Below, piece after piece: positions 24,934 to 33,357 of a stretch of DNA of 64,000 bases; position 1 is the stretch's first letter, and each line of letters opens with the position of its first letter. Source of the stretch: Philodulcilactobacillus myokonensis (GTDB taxonomy: Bacteria; Bacillota; Bacilli; Lactobacillales; Lactobacillaceae); the NCBI RefSeq assembly GCF_027923585.1, contig NZ_BRPL01000002.1, forward strand, positions 1,302,001 through 1,366,000, read 5' to 3'. The translations under genes and the position numbers were made by a program. A model generated the notes under the pieces. That model worked only from the letters and a program-made list of their open reading frames with translations. It did no database searches and was not told the DNA's origin.

Positions 24934-25098
24934 GTGAATTATTCATTACATCAATGATTAAGCATCACTCCTTACTTAAATTTCAATTCATTTTCATCAT
25001 CACACCAATCACATCAAACGTCACGATAATCCTTAGAGCATTAGTGTCAACTAATGGTTGCATACCTATTATTACAGTATTGATAGCAGATTTAACCA

Positions 25099-25133
25099 CA
25101 AAAAAAGATTGCCCATTTTTCATGGACAATCTA
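25099..25133 (-). terminator. Terminator of the SPFH gene
   Basis: Minus-strand stem AGATTGTCCATG / ATGGGCAATCT (small internal mismatch) followed by TTTTTTTG, downstream of the SPFH stop. Confidence 0.82.
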
Positions 25134-25152
25134 AAAATCATTTCAATTTTAA

Positions 25153-26025
25153 CTAACTATTATCACTGCCAGTATTCATCACATTTTGAGTCCCACGTTC
25201 ATTAATGATGGATACTAAAACGTTATTGATCATTCGGGCCTTTTGTTGTTCAGATAATTGAACTGAATTATCCTTTTCAAGTTTATCAATTGCATTTTCA
25301 GCAATGGAAACCGCACCGCGAACGATAATTTTTCGAGCAGACAAGACAGCACTAGCTTGCTGACGCTGTAACATGGCGCTAGCAATTTCGGTCGAGTAAG
25401 CTAAGTGGGTGATTCTAGTTTCTAGAATTTTTAGACCGGCCTTATCCAAACGGCTTTGCAATTCTCTCGTTAAAGCAGCGGAAACGTCAGATGCATTCCC
25501 ACGTAAAGTCTTTGTATGATGATTATCAAAATTATCGTATGGATATTCACCAGCAATGTGTCTAATTGCCGATTCACTTTGCAAGCGAATAAACCGTTCG
25601 TAATTATCAACATTGAATCTAACTTTCGCAGTATCTTGAACTTGATAAACAATGACAGCCGCAATATCCACCGGGTTACCAACGGCATCATTGACTTTAA
25701 TGGTCGGACTATTAAAATTTTGAATTCTTAATGAAACTTTTTCGGTACTGACTAGTGGATAGGTCATAAAGAATCCATTTTGTTTAATGGTTCCAATATA
25801 TTTTCCCATAAAAGTAACGATTGCTGATTCATTCGGATTGATTGTAACCAATCTTCCAGTCACAATCCAAGCCAACAGAAAGACAATCGCACCAATCACA
25901 ATCAAAGTTAAATTTGTTCGATCCATGGCTCCTAAACCAATTAATGCAATTCCAATTAACACCCCGATAATTTTAACCGCAAGCATTAAATAACCACTGA
26001 TGTAAAAAGCTTTCTTTTCGTGCAT
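25153..26025 (-). CDS. SPFH/Band-7 domain membrane protein
   Basis: A 290-residue protein with two adjacent N-terminal membrane segments (about 10-60), then an SPFH domain starting NPNESAIVTFMGKYIGTI and a C-terminal helical/coiled region with the usual AMLQRQQASAVLSARKIIVRGAV block. Members (YbdE/flotillin/HflK-like) form membrane microdomain scaffolds and influence protease and wall-synthesis complexes. Start ATG at 26025 follows AAAGGGTGA; the longer frame starts inside that Shine-Dalgarno. It is flanked by its own terminator and transcribed alone. Confidence 0.9.
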   Translation of the reverse strand: MHEKKAFYISGYLMLAVKIIGVLIGIALIGLGAMDRTNLTLIVIGAIVFLLAWIVTGRLVTINPNESAIVTFMGKYIGTIKQNGFFMTYPLVSTEKVSLRIQNFNSPTIKVNDAVGNPVDIAAVIVYQVQDTAKVRFNVDNYERFIRLQSESAIRHIAGEYPYDNFDNHHTKTLRGNASDVSAALTRELQSRLDKAGLKILETRITHLAYSTEIASAMLQRQQASAVLSARKIIVRGAVSIAENAIDKLEKDNSVQLSEQQKARMINNVLVSIINERGTQNVMNTGSDNS

Positions 26026-26087
26026 ACAATTCACCCTTTCATATTAAGGTAATTCCATTATACAATTAATCAAAATTAATCCGAAAA

Positions 26088-26118
26088 CAAAAAGGATTGG
26101 AAAGCATCCAATCCCTTA
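26088..26118 (-). terminator. Terminator of the C39-like peptidase gene
   Basis: Arms GGATTGGA and TCCAATCC (26094-26114) are followed on the minus strand by TTTTTGTTTTC. Confidence 0.82.
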
Positions 26119-26125
26119 ATTAATT

Positions 26126-27016
26126 TTAGTAACTTAAAGTGCGATATGCATCTTTTTTACGATGACCATTAAATTCATTTGCATTCATGCTGGTTCGTTT
26201 ATTCTTCCACGGATCATTATAGTAAATCCGGGTGGCATCATAACCATTCATTGTGACGGCATGGTTAGGAAAGCCATCAAAATTAGCAACCCAAACAACT
26301 ACCGGATGATTACGGTTAATCTGCTGTTTTAAATTTTTGATTTGAGCACCAGTCATATTCTTAACGTGATGTAAATATCTCTTAACAACGGGCGCAATTC
26401 CCTTTGGAAAAACGTACCAGCCAGAAGCTTTCGTTGGATCACCAACAAATCCTTTGTTGGGATTCTTACTTCTTACCGTTGCTTTTGCAACCTGCATTTT
26501 ATTAACTTTAACGCCAGCATAGCGTAACATCATCGTGACCGCCGTCATTTCACAACCAGTCGGCAATTGTGGCCGTTGTGAAATCAACGGAACATTTAAC
26601 CAACGGGCATTATGATAAAAGGCATTGGCATTTAACCAACCCTTCGCATGCTTCGTCCGAAATTGAAGCCAAGTTCCATTAGCAGTTTGCTCAATCGCTT
26701 CAACTTGAATAATCCGGTGGCTAAATTTTTGAGTATGATACATTGGCTTCATATTATCTTGAGAAGTTCTCGGTGCTCCAGATGAGTAAACTGCATACTT
26801 ACCGGATTTCACTTTTAAATCGTAGTTAATTTTCTGGTACTTAATAATGGCCTGATATTTCTGCGAAGGATGATTTTTAACTTGCTGATTGGATGTCGTC
26901 TGATTCTGATTACTACCATTAGCGGTCGTATCATCAGCGTAAGCTCCTACACTAGTCATCAATAAAAATGCCATACTAAAACTAATTATAAATAAAAATA
27001 TTAATTTTTGTTTCAT
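26126..27016 (-). CDS. Secreted C39-family (C39_2) cysteine peptidase
   Basis: A 296-residue secreted protein. Signal peptide residues 1-27 (cleavage near AYADD), a Q/N/T-rich linker, an SH3-like segment (about 75-130, ending WLQFRTKHAKGWLNANAF) and a C39-like peptidase domain: LPTGCEMTAVTMMLRYAG (nucleophile Cys), NHAVTMNGYD (His) and YYNDPWKN (Asp/Asn). Family C39_2 proteins are exported thiol peptidases of mostly unknown substrate, often assumed to act on the wall. Its start lies 33 bases after the NlpC/P60 gene, so the two secreted peptidases probably share a transcript. Its Shine-Dalgarno (AGAAG) is weak and distant. Confidence 0.82.
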   Translation of the reverse strand: MKQKLIFLFIISFSMAFLLMTSVGAYADDTTANGSNQNQTTSNQQVKNHPSQKYQAIIKYQKINYDLKVKSGKYAVYSSGAPRTSQDNMKPMYHTQKFSHRIIQVEAIEQTANGTWLQFRTKHAKGWLNANAFYHNARWLNVPLISQRPQLPTGCEMTAVTMMLRYAGVKVNKMQVAKATVRSKNPNKGFVGDPTKASGWYVFPKGIAPVVKRYLHHVKNMTGAQIKNLKQQINRNHPVVVWVANFDGFPNHAVTMNGYDATRIYYNDPWKNKRTSMNANEFNGHRKKDAYRTLSY

Positions 27017-27048
27017 TTTTTAAAATAATCTTCTTTTTGATTTATTTA

Positions 27049-27954
27049 TTAATCAACAAATGGACGGGCAACGCCAGCAATATCAGAACGTTGAGCATCC
27101 CGAATTGGTGAAACCATTGTCTTTGGTGGCCAGCTTTCGATTACTTTATTATGACCCAAGTAAATGGCAACGTGCCAGATAGTGCTAGTGCCAGGTTGGT
27201 AGTAGAAAATCAAATCACCACGACGCTTCTTAGCGTATGAAACGTGTTTGAATTTCTTACTTGCGAATAAATTTCTAGAATTCCATTCGTTACCTGGATA
27301 AGCATGGTGAATCGAACTAATGGGTGCTGGATTAATTCCGCCGGCATATAATGATTGCATGACTAAACCAGAACAATCAGTGCCATAACTTGGATTAGAA
27401 GATGATCCAACTAAGTATGGGTTACCCTTGTAGCGATAAGCTTGCTTAATCATGGCTTCAATGTGACCCCACCTTGTTTTTGCTTTCGTTGTTGGTGCCA
27501 CGTAGCTATCGATTGATTTAAACTGGCTTGGCTTCAAACCTAATTTATTCCAGGTCTTTTGATCAACATCACCGGTTGCTTTTAAATGGTGACGACGCTG
27601 GAAATTTTTGACGGCATTGTAAGTTGTTGAATTATACTTATTATAACCATTATAAGTTCCCAAGCGTTTCATGATTTTATAGGTCTTGATGCCTTCAAAT
27701 CCTGGTTTAACAGTGTAGCCAATTTTGCCGTCAGGTTTAATTTGCTGATATTGAACCTGGTAATAACGCTTTGGATTTTGAAATTTCTTCTTACTTTCCT
27801 TAGTAGATTGCTTAGCATGCTTCTTAACCACGCGATGGGTCTTAACATTTGTGTTCGCAGTCGTTGATTTTGATTGTGCCTCATACAATGCAGCCCCACT
27901 AAAAAGCAAAATGCCAAGTGATACTGTCGACATTAAAAATATCTTTTTCCTCAT
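27049..27954 (-). CDS. Secreted NlpC/P60 endopeptidase with peptidoglycan-binding domain
   Basis: A 301-residue wall hydrolase. Signal peptide residues 1-28, a Lys/Thr-rich linker, a peptidoglycan-binding_1-like domain at about 85-145 (YNAVKNFQRRHHLKATGDVD), then NlpC/P60 with TDCSGLVM (Cys), IWHVAIYLG (His) and HNKVIES. It would cut stem peptides or cross-bridges. It is the first gene of a pair with the C39-like peptidase. No WalR-type repeat is seen upstream, in contrast to the other NlpC/P60 gene at 6171. Confidence 0.9.
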   Translation of the reverse strand: MRKKIFLMSTVSLGILLFSGAALYEAQSKSTTANTNVKTHRVVKKHAKQSTKESKKKFQNPKRYYQVQYQQIKPDGKIGYTVKPGFEGIKTYKIMKRLGTYNGYNKYNSTTYNAVKNFQRRHHLKATGDVDQKTWNKLGLKPSQFKSIDSYVAPTTKAKTRWGHIEAMIKQAYRYKGNPYLVGSSSNPSYGTDCSGLVMQSLYAGGINPAPISSIHHAYPGNEWNSRNLFASKKFKHVSYAKKRRGDLIFYYQPGTSTIWHVAIYLGHNKVIESWPPKTMVSPIRDAQRSDIAGVARPFVD

Positions 27955-28020
27955 TATTATTCACACCCCTTTGTCATTATCTTATCATATTTATAATATA
28001 TTTTAATGATTTTGCCAAAC

Positions 28021-28054
28021 AAAAAACACCCCTAATAATTAAGGATGTTTTCAA
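28021..28054 (-). terminator. Terminator of the POT transporter gene
   Basis: Minus-strand hairpin AAAACATCC / GGGGTGTTTT with an AT-rich loop, followed by TTTTTGTTTGG. Confidence 0.75.
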
Positions 28055-28059
28055 ACATT

Positions 28060-29532
28060 TTAGCGAATGCCCTGCATTAATTTTTTAAGTGGTTTGACAA
28101 ACATAACTAATATTAAACCGGCAACGATGGCAAGCAGTCCGATGATGCCAAAGTACATCGCTTCATTTTGAGAGTAGGAGCCAACGATTTGAGAACTAAT
28201 AGCCTGCCCGACTGCATCGGATAAAAACCACATACTCATCATTTCAGATGAAAATGCCTTCGGTGCTAACTTAGTCGTTACCGACAAACCAACTGGTGAA
28301 ATTAACATTTCCGCAATTTCAATGATAGCCCAACTGCCGACTAACCATAATGGACTGACTAGTGATTTAGTACCAAACATAACAACTGGAATTACCATGA
28401 AAACGTATGATAAACCAGCAATCACCATTCCCATTGAGAATTTAACCGGTGAACCAGGTTGCCGTTTCCCAAGTTTACCCCATAACCAAGCAAAGATGGG
28501 TGAATAAATCAAAATGAAAAGCGGATTCAAAGTCTGGTAAAATGATGCTGGAATTGTTAGGCCCAAAACGTGGTTCTGGGTTTGGGTAGCAGCAAACATT
28601 GCTAAAATACTGGAGCCCTGTTCTTCAATCGCCCAGAAAATCGCGGAAGCAATAAATAATGGAATGTAGGCCCAAACATGTGAGCGTTCCACTGAATCAA
28701 CTTTTTTACTAGTCAGCATAATCACAAAGTATACGACCGTTAATAGTAAAGTAATAATCGTAATCAAAGTGATGATATTGGCAATGTTCAAAGCATGATT
28801 AAGGCTCATGATGAAGATGATCACTGCCAGTGCAATAATTCCTAAAATAACCTTGGTAATAATTCCCCTTAATTCATTCGATTGAATGGGGTTACCTGGT
28901 TTCATACCATGCTGGCTGAGGGTCTTTTTACCTTCGACCACGTATTGGAATAGTCCGAAGAACATCCCGATTGCAGCCAGTGAAAAGCCTAAATGGAAAT
29001 TAACATTCTGGCCTAACCAGCCGACTACTATCGGTGCAATTAATGCGCCAAGGTTAATCCCAAATGTAAAGATGGTAAAACCGGCATCACGACGGGTGTC
29101 ACTAGGTCCATATAGATCACCGACCATGTCAGAAACATTGGGCTTTAAAAGACCGGTTCCCAAAGTAATCAGAACGATGGAGGTAAATAGTGCCGTTAAT
29201 CCCAGTGGCAATGCCAATGCAATGTGACCAAACATGATCAAAATCCCACCATAGAAGACGGTGCGACGACTGCCTAAAATCCGGTCACTAATGTAACCAC
29301 CCACAACGGAAGATACATATACAAGTGCACCATAAATGGACATAATGGACATTGAAAGTCCACGGTCTAACCCTAGTCCACCCTGGTTAATCGCATAGTA
29401 CATATATAATAGTAGGATGGCGCGCATTCCATAGTAACTGAAACGTTCCCACATTTCAGTAAAGAACAGTGTTGATAATCCTTTGGGATGTCCTAAGAAT
29501 GCCGTATCCATGTTGGGAGTCTGTTTTTTCAT
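28060..29532 (-). CDS. dtpT: Proton-dependent di/tripeptide transporter (POT/PTR2 family)
   Basis: A 490-residue major-facilitator transporter importing small peptides with protons. POT landmarks are ERFSYYGMRAILLLYM at helix 1 (the ExxERFxYY proton/peptide motif), the PTR2 signature in FTIFTFGINLGALIAP and a central pair of extra helices. Amino-acid-auxotrophic lactobacilli rely on this protein for nitrogen. The frame can be read from a TTG at 29550, but AATAGGAGA lies within that extension; ATG at 29532 has the right spacing. Transcribed alone. Confidence 0.93.
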   Translation of the reverse strand: MKKQTPNMDTAFLGHPKGLSTLFFTEMWERFSYYGMRAILLLYMYYAINQGGLGLDRGLSMSIMSIYGALVYVSSVVGGYISDRILGSRRTVFYGGILIMFGHIALALPLGLTALFTSIVLITLGTGLLKPNVSDMVGDLYGPSDTRRDAGFTIFTFGINLGALIAPIVVGWLGQNVNFHLGFSLAAIGMFFGLFQYVVEGKKTLSQHGMKPGNPIQSNELRGIITKVILGIIALAVIIFIMSLNHALNIANIITLITIITLLLTVVYFVIMLTSKKVDSVERSHVWAYIPLFIASAIFWAIEEQGSSILAMFAATQTQNHVLGLTIPASFYQTLNPLFILIYSPIFAWLWGKLGKRQPGSPVKFSMGMVIAGLSYVFMVIPVVMFGTKSLVSPLWLVGSWAIIEIAEMLISPVGLSVTTKLAPKAFSSEMMSMWFLSDAVGQAISSQIVGSYSQNEAMYFGIIGLLAIVAGLILVMFVKPLKKLMQGIR

Positions 29533-29721
29533 AAAAATTCTCCTATTCAATTTAAAAATAAAGACTGCAAAGTAAAGACAATTAATATTTTACTATATCA
29601 GTTCATCATATAGCAACAGATGTGTAAGATTTATTAACAAATTTTAATTTACTTTACTGATTTATAATATCAAGTGTATAATTATAAATATTATACTAAT
29701 TTTTAGGAAGTGGTTGATTAA

Positions 29722-30483
29722 ATGCATTTTGCAATTTGGCAAATCTTGGCATTTATTCCCGTCGGCATTGTTGCCGGCATTATCAGTAGTAGTGTTGGAA
29801 TGGCCTCACTGGTCACTTATCCTTCACTATTATATCTTGGTGGTTTATCACCCGTTGTCGCAAACGTAACTAATACGTCATCGGTCATCTTTAACGGAAT
29901 GGGTGCTGGATTATCCTCCATCCGTGAATTAAGGGGTCATATTAAACAAATGGTCTTTACGATGACGATGACTTTTCTTGGCAGTATTGTTGGTACATCC
30001 CTTCTATTGATGGGATCCAACCAGGCCTTTGCTAAGATCGTTCCATTTTTCATTTTCTTTGCCGGTGTTACAATTTTATGGCCAAGCAAAGATGATGGAC
30101 AGCATACTGGAAAAGTTAGCCCTACTATGAAAGTCATTGCAACGATTGTCTTCCTATTAATGGGAGCCTACATGGGATACTTTGGTGCTGCCGCTGGAGT
30201 AGTTATGATTGCTGCACTATCGAAAACAACCAATGAACCGTACCCAATTTATAATGCAATTCGAAACGTGGCAGCATTATCAGCAAACCTTTTAGCAATG
30301 GTGGTCTACGCATTTAATGCCAACGTTCAATGGGTGTTAGTAGTTCCACTTGGGTTAGGACTATTTATTGGTGGTTATATTGGACCAAAGATTGTTAGGC
30401 GGGTTCCCCATAAAGTTTTAACAACCATTGTTGGTATTGGGGCCTTTGTCCTTGCCGTGATTTTATTTATTCAAGCATATTAA
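29722..30483 (+). CDS. TauE/SafE-family sulfite/anion exporter
   Basis: A 253-residue membrane protein with eight helices in two repeats, each with the family's small-residue helix: GIISSSVGMASLVTYPSLLYLGG in the first half and YMGYFGAAAGVVMIAAL in the second. Family members move sulfite, sulfonates or other small anions; the specific substrate is not predictable. Start ATG at 29722 follows TAGGAAGTGG. Convergent with the aminotransferase gene, sharing a bidirectional terminator. Confidence 0.88.
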   Translation: MHFAIWQILAFIPVGIVAGIISSSVGMASLVTYPSLLYLGGLSPVVANVTNTSSVIFNGMGAGLSSIRELRGHIKQMVFTMTMTFLGSIVGTSLLLMGSNQAFAKIVPFFIFFAGVTILWPSKDDGQHTGKVSPTMKVIATIVFLLMGAYMGYFGAAAGVVMIAALSKTTNEPYPIYNAIRNVAALSANLLAMVVYAFNANVQWVLVVPLGLGLFIGGYIGPKIVRRVPHKVLTTIVGIGAFVLAVILFIQAY

Positions 30484-30492
30484 GATGGGACA

Positions 30493-30530
30493 CAAAAAAA
30501 GCGATGAATTAAATTCATCGCTTTTTATTT
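30493..30530. terminator. Bidirectional terminator
   Basis: Stem AAAAAAAGCGATGAATT / AATTCATCGCTTTTT between the convergent TauE/SafE (+) and aminotransferase (-) genes. Confidence 0.88.
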
Positions 30531-30553
30531 GTCTTTATTAATCGTTTAATTTT

Positions 30554-31750
30554 TTATTTTTGCTTGGCAGTCATGAATTCATTCAATGCATCACAGAGCC
30601 TGTCGACACCCTTTTTGATGGTAGCTGAATCAACGTTTGAGAAGTTCAACCTGAATGTTCCTTGAGTAACCTCGTTTGGATAGAATGGTGCACCAGGAAC
30701 GAAAGCAACGTGGTGCTTGATACATTCTTTGAATAGGTCAACGGTATTAACCGTTTCTGGAGCTTTAACCCATAGGAACATCCCACCTTCAGGAACACTA
30801 TGGGTAACGCCCTTCGGTAACTTAGCATCCAATTCCTTCATCATTGTATTAGCACGCTTCTTATAAAGAGCACAGATTTGGTCAACATGTGGTTGAACAT
30901 CATTTTCAGATAGGTATCTAGAAACGATGTATTGTGATAAGTTATCGGAATGTAAATCAGCAGATTGTTTCATGGGAAGTAATTTCTTCATGAATGCTGG
31001 ATCAGCAACCATCCAACCTAAACGAACGCCGGGAACCAAGAACTTTGAGAAACTACTCATGTAGATAACGTTACCAGTATGATCAAAATGTTTAACTGGA
31101 TATTGAGTCTTACCAGTATATCTGATCTTTCCATACGGGTCATCTTCTAAAACAACGACGTTATGGGCAGCTAATAATTTTTCTAATGCTTCCCTACGGT
31201 CGTTTGGCATCGTATGACCAGTTGGGTTTTGGAAGTTAGGAATCGTATAAAGCATTTTAGCATCTGGATGCTCTTTCAATGCTTGCTTTAATGAATCAAC
31301 CCGCATTCCATCAGCATCCATATCAACACCAACTAATTTTGCGCCATAACTTCTTAAAACATCTAAGGTACAAAGATACGTTGGTTTTTCAACTAAAACG
31401 GTGTCGCCAGGATTAACTAATAATTTCCCAACTAAATCAATCGATTGTTCAGATCCAGTGGTAACCGCAACGTTATCAACTGTACAATCAACGCCACGTT
31501 CTCTTGTCATCTTAGCAATTTGTTCCCTTAATTTTTCATAACCAGCAGCTTGTCCATACTGTAAAGCTTCTTTAGCATCGTTATCAAAAACTTCATCGGC
31601 AGCCTTCTTAAGTTCCTTGACTGGGAATAAATCTGGTGATGGTAACCCACCGGCTAATGAAATAACCTTTGGATCAACCGCAGCCTTTAAGATACTACCA
31701 ACTGCATCGTCATCATTTTTTGGTACGCGTTCGGAAAAATTAAATTTCAT
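30554..31750 (-). CDS. PLP-dependent aminotransferase (class I/II, LysN/MocR-like)
   Basis: A 398-residue pyridoxal-phosphate enzyme. The N-terminal segment SLAGGLPSPDLFPV, TTGSEQSIDLVGKLL (cofactor phosphate cup), PNFQNPTGHTM and the Schiff-base lysine in YMSSFSKFLVPGVRLGW (about K236) place it in the subgroup of 2-aminoadipate/aromatic/branched-chain aminotransferases without a DNA-binding domain. It would pass amino groups between amino acids and 2-oxoglutarate. Strong Shine-Dalgarno (AGGAGGATT). GC and codon use look like the housekeeping genes, unlike the A+T-rich islet that starts just beyond its promoter. Confidence 0.9.
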   Translation of the reverse strand: MKFNFSERVPKNDDDAVGSILKAAVDPKVISLAGGLPSPDLFPVKELKKAADEVFDNDAKEALQYGQAAGYEKLREQIAKMTRERGVDCTVDNVAVTTGSEQSIDLVGKLLVNPGDTVLVEKPTYLCTLDVLRSYGAKLVGVDMDADGMRVDSLKQALKEHPDAKMLYTIPNFQNPTGHTMPNDRREALEKLLAAHNVVVLEDDPYGKIRYTGKTQYPVKHFDHTGNVIYMSSFSKFLVPGVRLGWMVADPAFMKKLLPMKQSADLHSDNLSQYIVSRYLSENDVQPHVDQICALYKKRANTMMKELDAKLPKGVTHSVPEGGMFLWVKAPETVNTVDLFKECIKHHVAFVPGAPFYPNEVTQGTFRLNFSNVDSATIKKGVDRLCDALNEFMTAKQK

Positions 31751-32052
31751 GATAAATCCTCCTAAATATGTAAATCAAATTCAAATGTTATATGTGATTT
31801 AAATATATAATAAGAGAACGGTAATAAAATGTCAATGGTATTTTAATAATTATTTAATTTTATTTTCATTTTAGGCAAATAAAAAGTATATAAATAAATT
31901 TGCGTCTTAATGAGAATTATCTTAAAAATATTTTAGAGAATAATAAAGAATAATATCATTAACAATTTTTAAATAGACAAATACCATATTATTAAAATTA
32001 TTGAATTACAATAATTAATGAATTATTATAATAAAAAGGGGTTGATTTTATT
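31751..32052. other. Gene-free A+T-rich stretch at the edge of the 32-34 kb islet
   Basis: About 300 bases without a coding frame of note. It holds the divergent promoter regions of the aminotransferase (-) and the CxxC protein (+). For the latter, TTGAAT at 32001-32006 and TATTAT at 32024-32029 are 17 bp apart, and AAAAGGGG precedes the TTG start. I see no terminal repeat, integration site or structured RNA here. Confidence 0.55.
32001..32029 (+). promoter_or_regulatory. Promoter of the CxxC thioredoxin-like gene
   Basis: -35 TTGAAT (32001-32006), 17-bp spacer, -10 TATTAT (32024-32029), about 24 bases before the start codon. Local composition is extremely A+T-rich, so chance matches are common. 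Confidence 0.45.
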
Positions 32053-32544
32053 TTGAAAACTATTTATAAATCTCTATGTATATCAATAATGTTATTATTA
32101 GCATTTATGTCAATAAATTTTAATAAATCATATGCTGATAATAATCATAATATTCCAAACGTTAGTGAACGTAACTATAATAAGAATGTAAAAAATATTA
32201 ATAAAATAAGATACGAAGAATTAAAGAAAAAAATTAATAGAAAAAAATCATTTATCTTATTTATTGGATATAAAGAATGTAAATACTGCAGAGCTTCATC
32301 TCATTTACTAAAAAGATTTAATAATATATATCATAAAAAATTTTTTTACTTAGATTTAGATAAAATAAGTCACAAAGATATAAAAAATGGATTTTATAAA
32401 TTTGCTAATTATAAACTAAAATTATTTGCAACTCCCACTATTATGCCTATTAAAAATGGTAAAATTAACTATAAATTTTCATTTGTAGGCTATGGATTTA
32501 CAATGAAGAATCTTAAATTTATTTATAGTAAAATTTCATATTAA
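32053..32544 (+). CDS. Secreted thioredoxin-fold CxxC protein (bacteriocin-accessory-like)
   Basis: A 163-residue protein with a signal peptide (residues 1-28, cleavage near SYADN) and a thioredoxin-like fold. The redox pair is C76-K-Y-C79 in GYKECKYCRAS, and the cis-proline is P128 in FATPTIM. Size and motif resemble the bacteriocin transport accessory (BTA/PedC-like) group, which promotes disulfide formation in peptide bacteriocins. It starts at TTG behind AAAAGGGG. The gene is very A+T-rich with many AAA/AAT/ATA codons, unlike most of the window. It is convergent with a small operon encoding a secreted cationic protein with exactly two mature cysteines, a plausible substrate (inference). 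Confidence 0.72.
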   Translation: MKTIYKSLCISIMLLLAFMSINFNKSYADNNHNIPNVSERNYNKNVKNINKIRYEELKKKINRKKSFILFIGYKECKYCRASSHLLKRFNNIYHKKFFYLDLDKISHKDIKNGFYKFANYKLKLFATPTIMPIKNGKINYKFSFVGYGFTMKNLKFIYSKISY

Positions 32545-32549
32545 AAATA

Positions 32550-32592
32550 AGAGATCACAATTTAATTTTTATTATTAAATTGTGATCTTTTG
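32550..32592. terminator. Bidirectional terminator
   Basis: GATCACAATTTAAT and ATTAAATTGTGATC pair perfectly (32553-32587), flanked by A/T tracts, between the convergent CxxC gene and the small membrane-protein gene. Confidence 0.82.
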
Positions 32593-32611
32593 TTTAGATT
32601 TAATTTTTTCA

Positions 32612-32905
32612 TTATTTATTTTTTACATGATTTTTTATCAATTTATAAAATTGTAATGATAAAGAATAAGCATTAAGTAAAATTAAAGCCGGAATCCCTA
32701 ATAATTTAGTATCTGTTACAAAATCATTAAGAGCATCCTTCAAATTATCTCTAAAAAGTAAAACTGGACCAATATCATAAGTTAAATTAAATATAATAAT
32801 GCAAAAAATAACTAACAAATTTGCAAAAATTAAAGAACCCAAATAACTAGGGTGATTCCATTTATATTTTAATCTTTTTTTAGTTTTATTATTAATTTTA
32901 AACAT
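32612..32905 (-). CDS. Two-helix membrane protein, possible immunity protein (copy 1)
   Basis: A 97-residue protein with a basic N-terminus (KINNKTKKRLKYKW), a first membrane helix (about 23-40), a conserved loop NLTYDIGPVLLFRDNLKDA and a second helix (about 68-87), ending in lysines. It is about two thirds identical, without gaps, to the protein at 33060-33347. I do not recognise the family. Small, basic, two-helix proteins beside a secreted cationic protein are typical of bacteriocin immunity; that role is inferred from context. It has its own Shine-Dalgarno (AATAGGTGA) and is separated from copy 2 by a hairpin. Confidence 0.6.
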   Translation of the reverse strand: MFKINNKTKKRLKYKWNHPSYLGSLIFANLLVIFCIIIFNLTYDIGPVLLFRDNLKDALNDFVTDTKLLGIPALILLNAYSLSLQFYKLIKNHVKNK

Positions 32906-32990
32906 CTTAAATCACCTATTTTTAAAAATAATATTTATTTATCCTTATCATTTATAAAAATTAAAACCAAAGTTAAAATAATAAGAAAAT

Positions 32991-33033
32991 AAATTCCTAA
33001 AATAGACAATTTATTGTCCAATTTTAGGAATTT
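32991..33033. repeat. Intergenic hairpin element, copy A
   Basis: Thirteen-bp perfect outer arms (AAATTCCTAAAAT / ATTTTAGGAATTT) enclose GACAATTTATTGTC, itself a hairpin. It probably terminates the transcript of the gene at 33060-33347. A near copy lies at 34104-34146: the inner 17 bases (GACAATTTATTGTCCAA here) differ at one position. Confidence 0.75.
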
Positions 33034-33059
33034 ATTTCAAACTCTCTTTATTCATTATT

Positions 33060-33347
33060 CTATTTTTTATATTTTTTTAATAAATCATATATTTCTGATG
33101 ATATTGAGCATACGTTTATAAATAACAAAACGGGAATGCCTAATAATTTATTATCAGTTACAAAATCATTAAAAGCATCTCTTAAATTATCTCTAAAAAG
33201 TAAGGCTGGACCAATATCATAAGTTAAATTAAATCCAACAATACAAAAAATAGCTAATGAATTGATAATAATTAAAGATTTAATGTAATTAGGATGATTA
33301 ACTTTTCTTTTTATTTTTTTCTTAGTGTTATTTTTAATCTTAAACAT
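33060..33347 (-). CDS. Two-helix membrane protein, possible immunity protein (copy 2)
   Basis: A 95-residue paralogue of the protein at 32612-32905: identical NLTYDIGP and LLFRDNL blocks, then NDFVTD and KLLGIP, with most changes in the membrane helices and the C-terminal tail. It starts 10 bases after the stop of the secreted cationic protein gene, so the two are almost certainly co-transcribed; this tight toxin-first/immunity-second order is what bacteriocin units look like. Function otherwise unknown. Confidence 0.62.
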   Translation of the reverse strand: MFKIKNNTKKKIKRKVNHPNYIKSLIIINSLAIFCIVGFNLTYDIGPALLFRDNLRDAFNDFVTDNKLLGIPVLLFINVCSISSEIYDLLKKYKK

Positions 33348-33357
33348 TAAAAATCAT

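Noticed and set aside
24954-25205. 83-codon frame on the + strand between the HTH and SPFH genes
   Set aside because: It runs across the SPFH terminator and into the 3' end of the SPFH coding region, has no Shine-Dalgarno and no recognisable product.
28886-29227. 113-codon + strand frame within the POT transporter gene
   Set aside because: Proline-rich shadow of transmembrane codons on the opposite strand.
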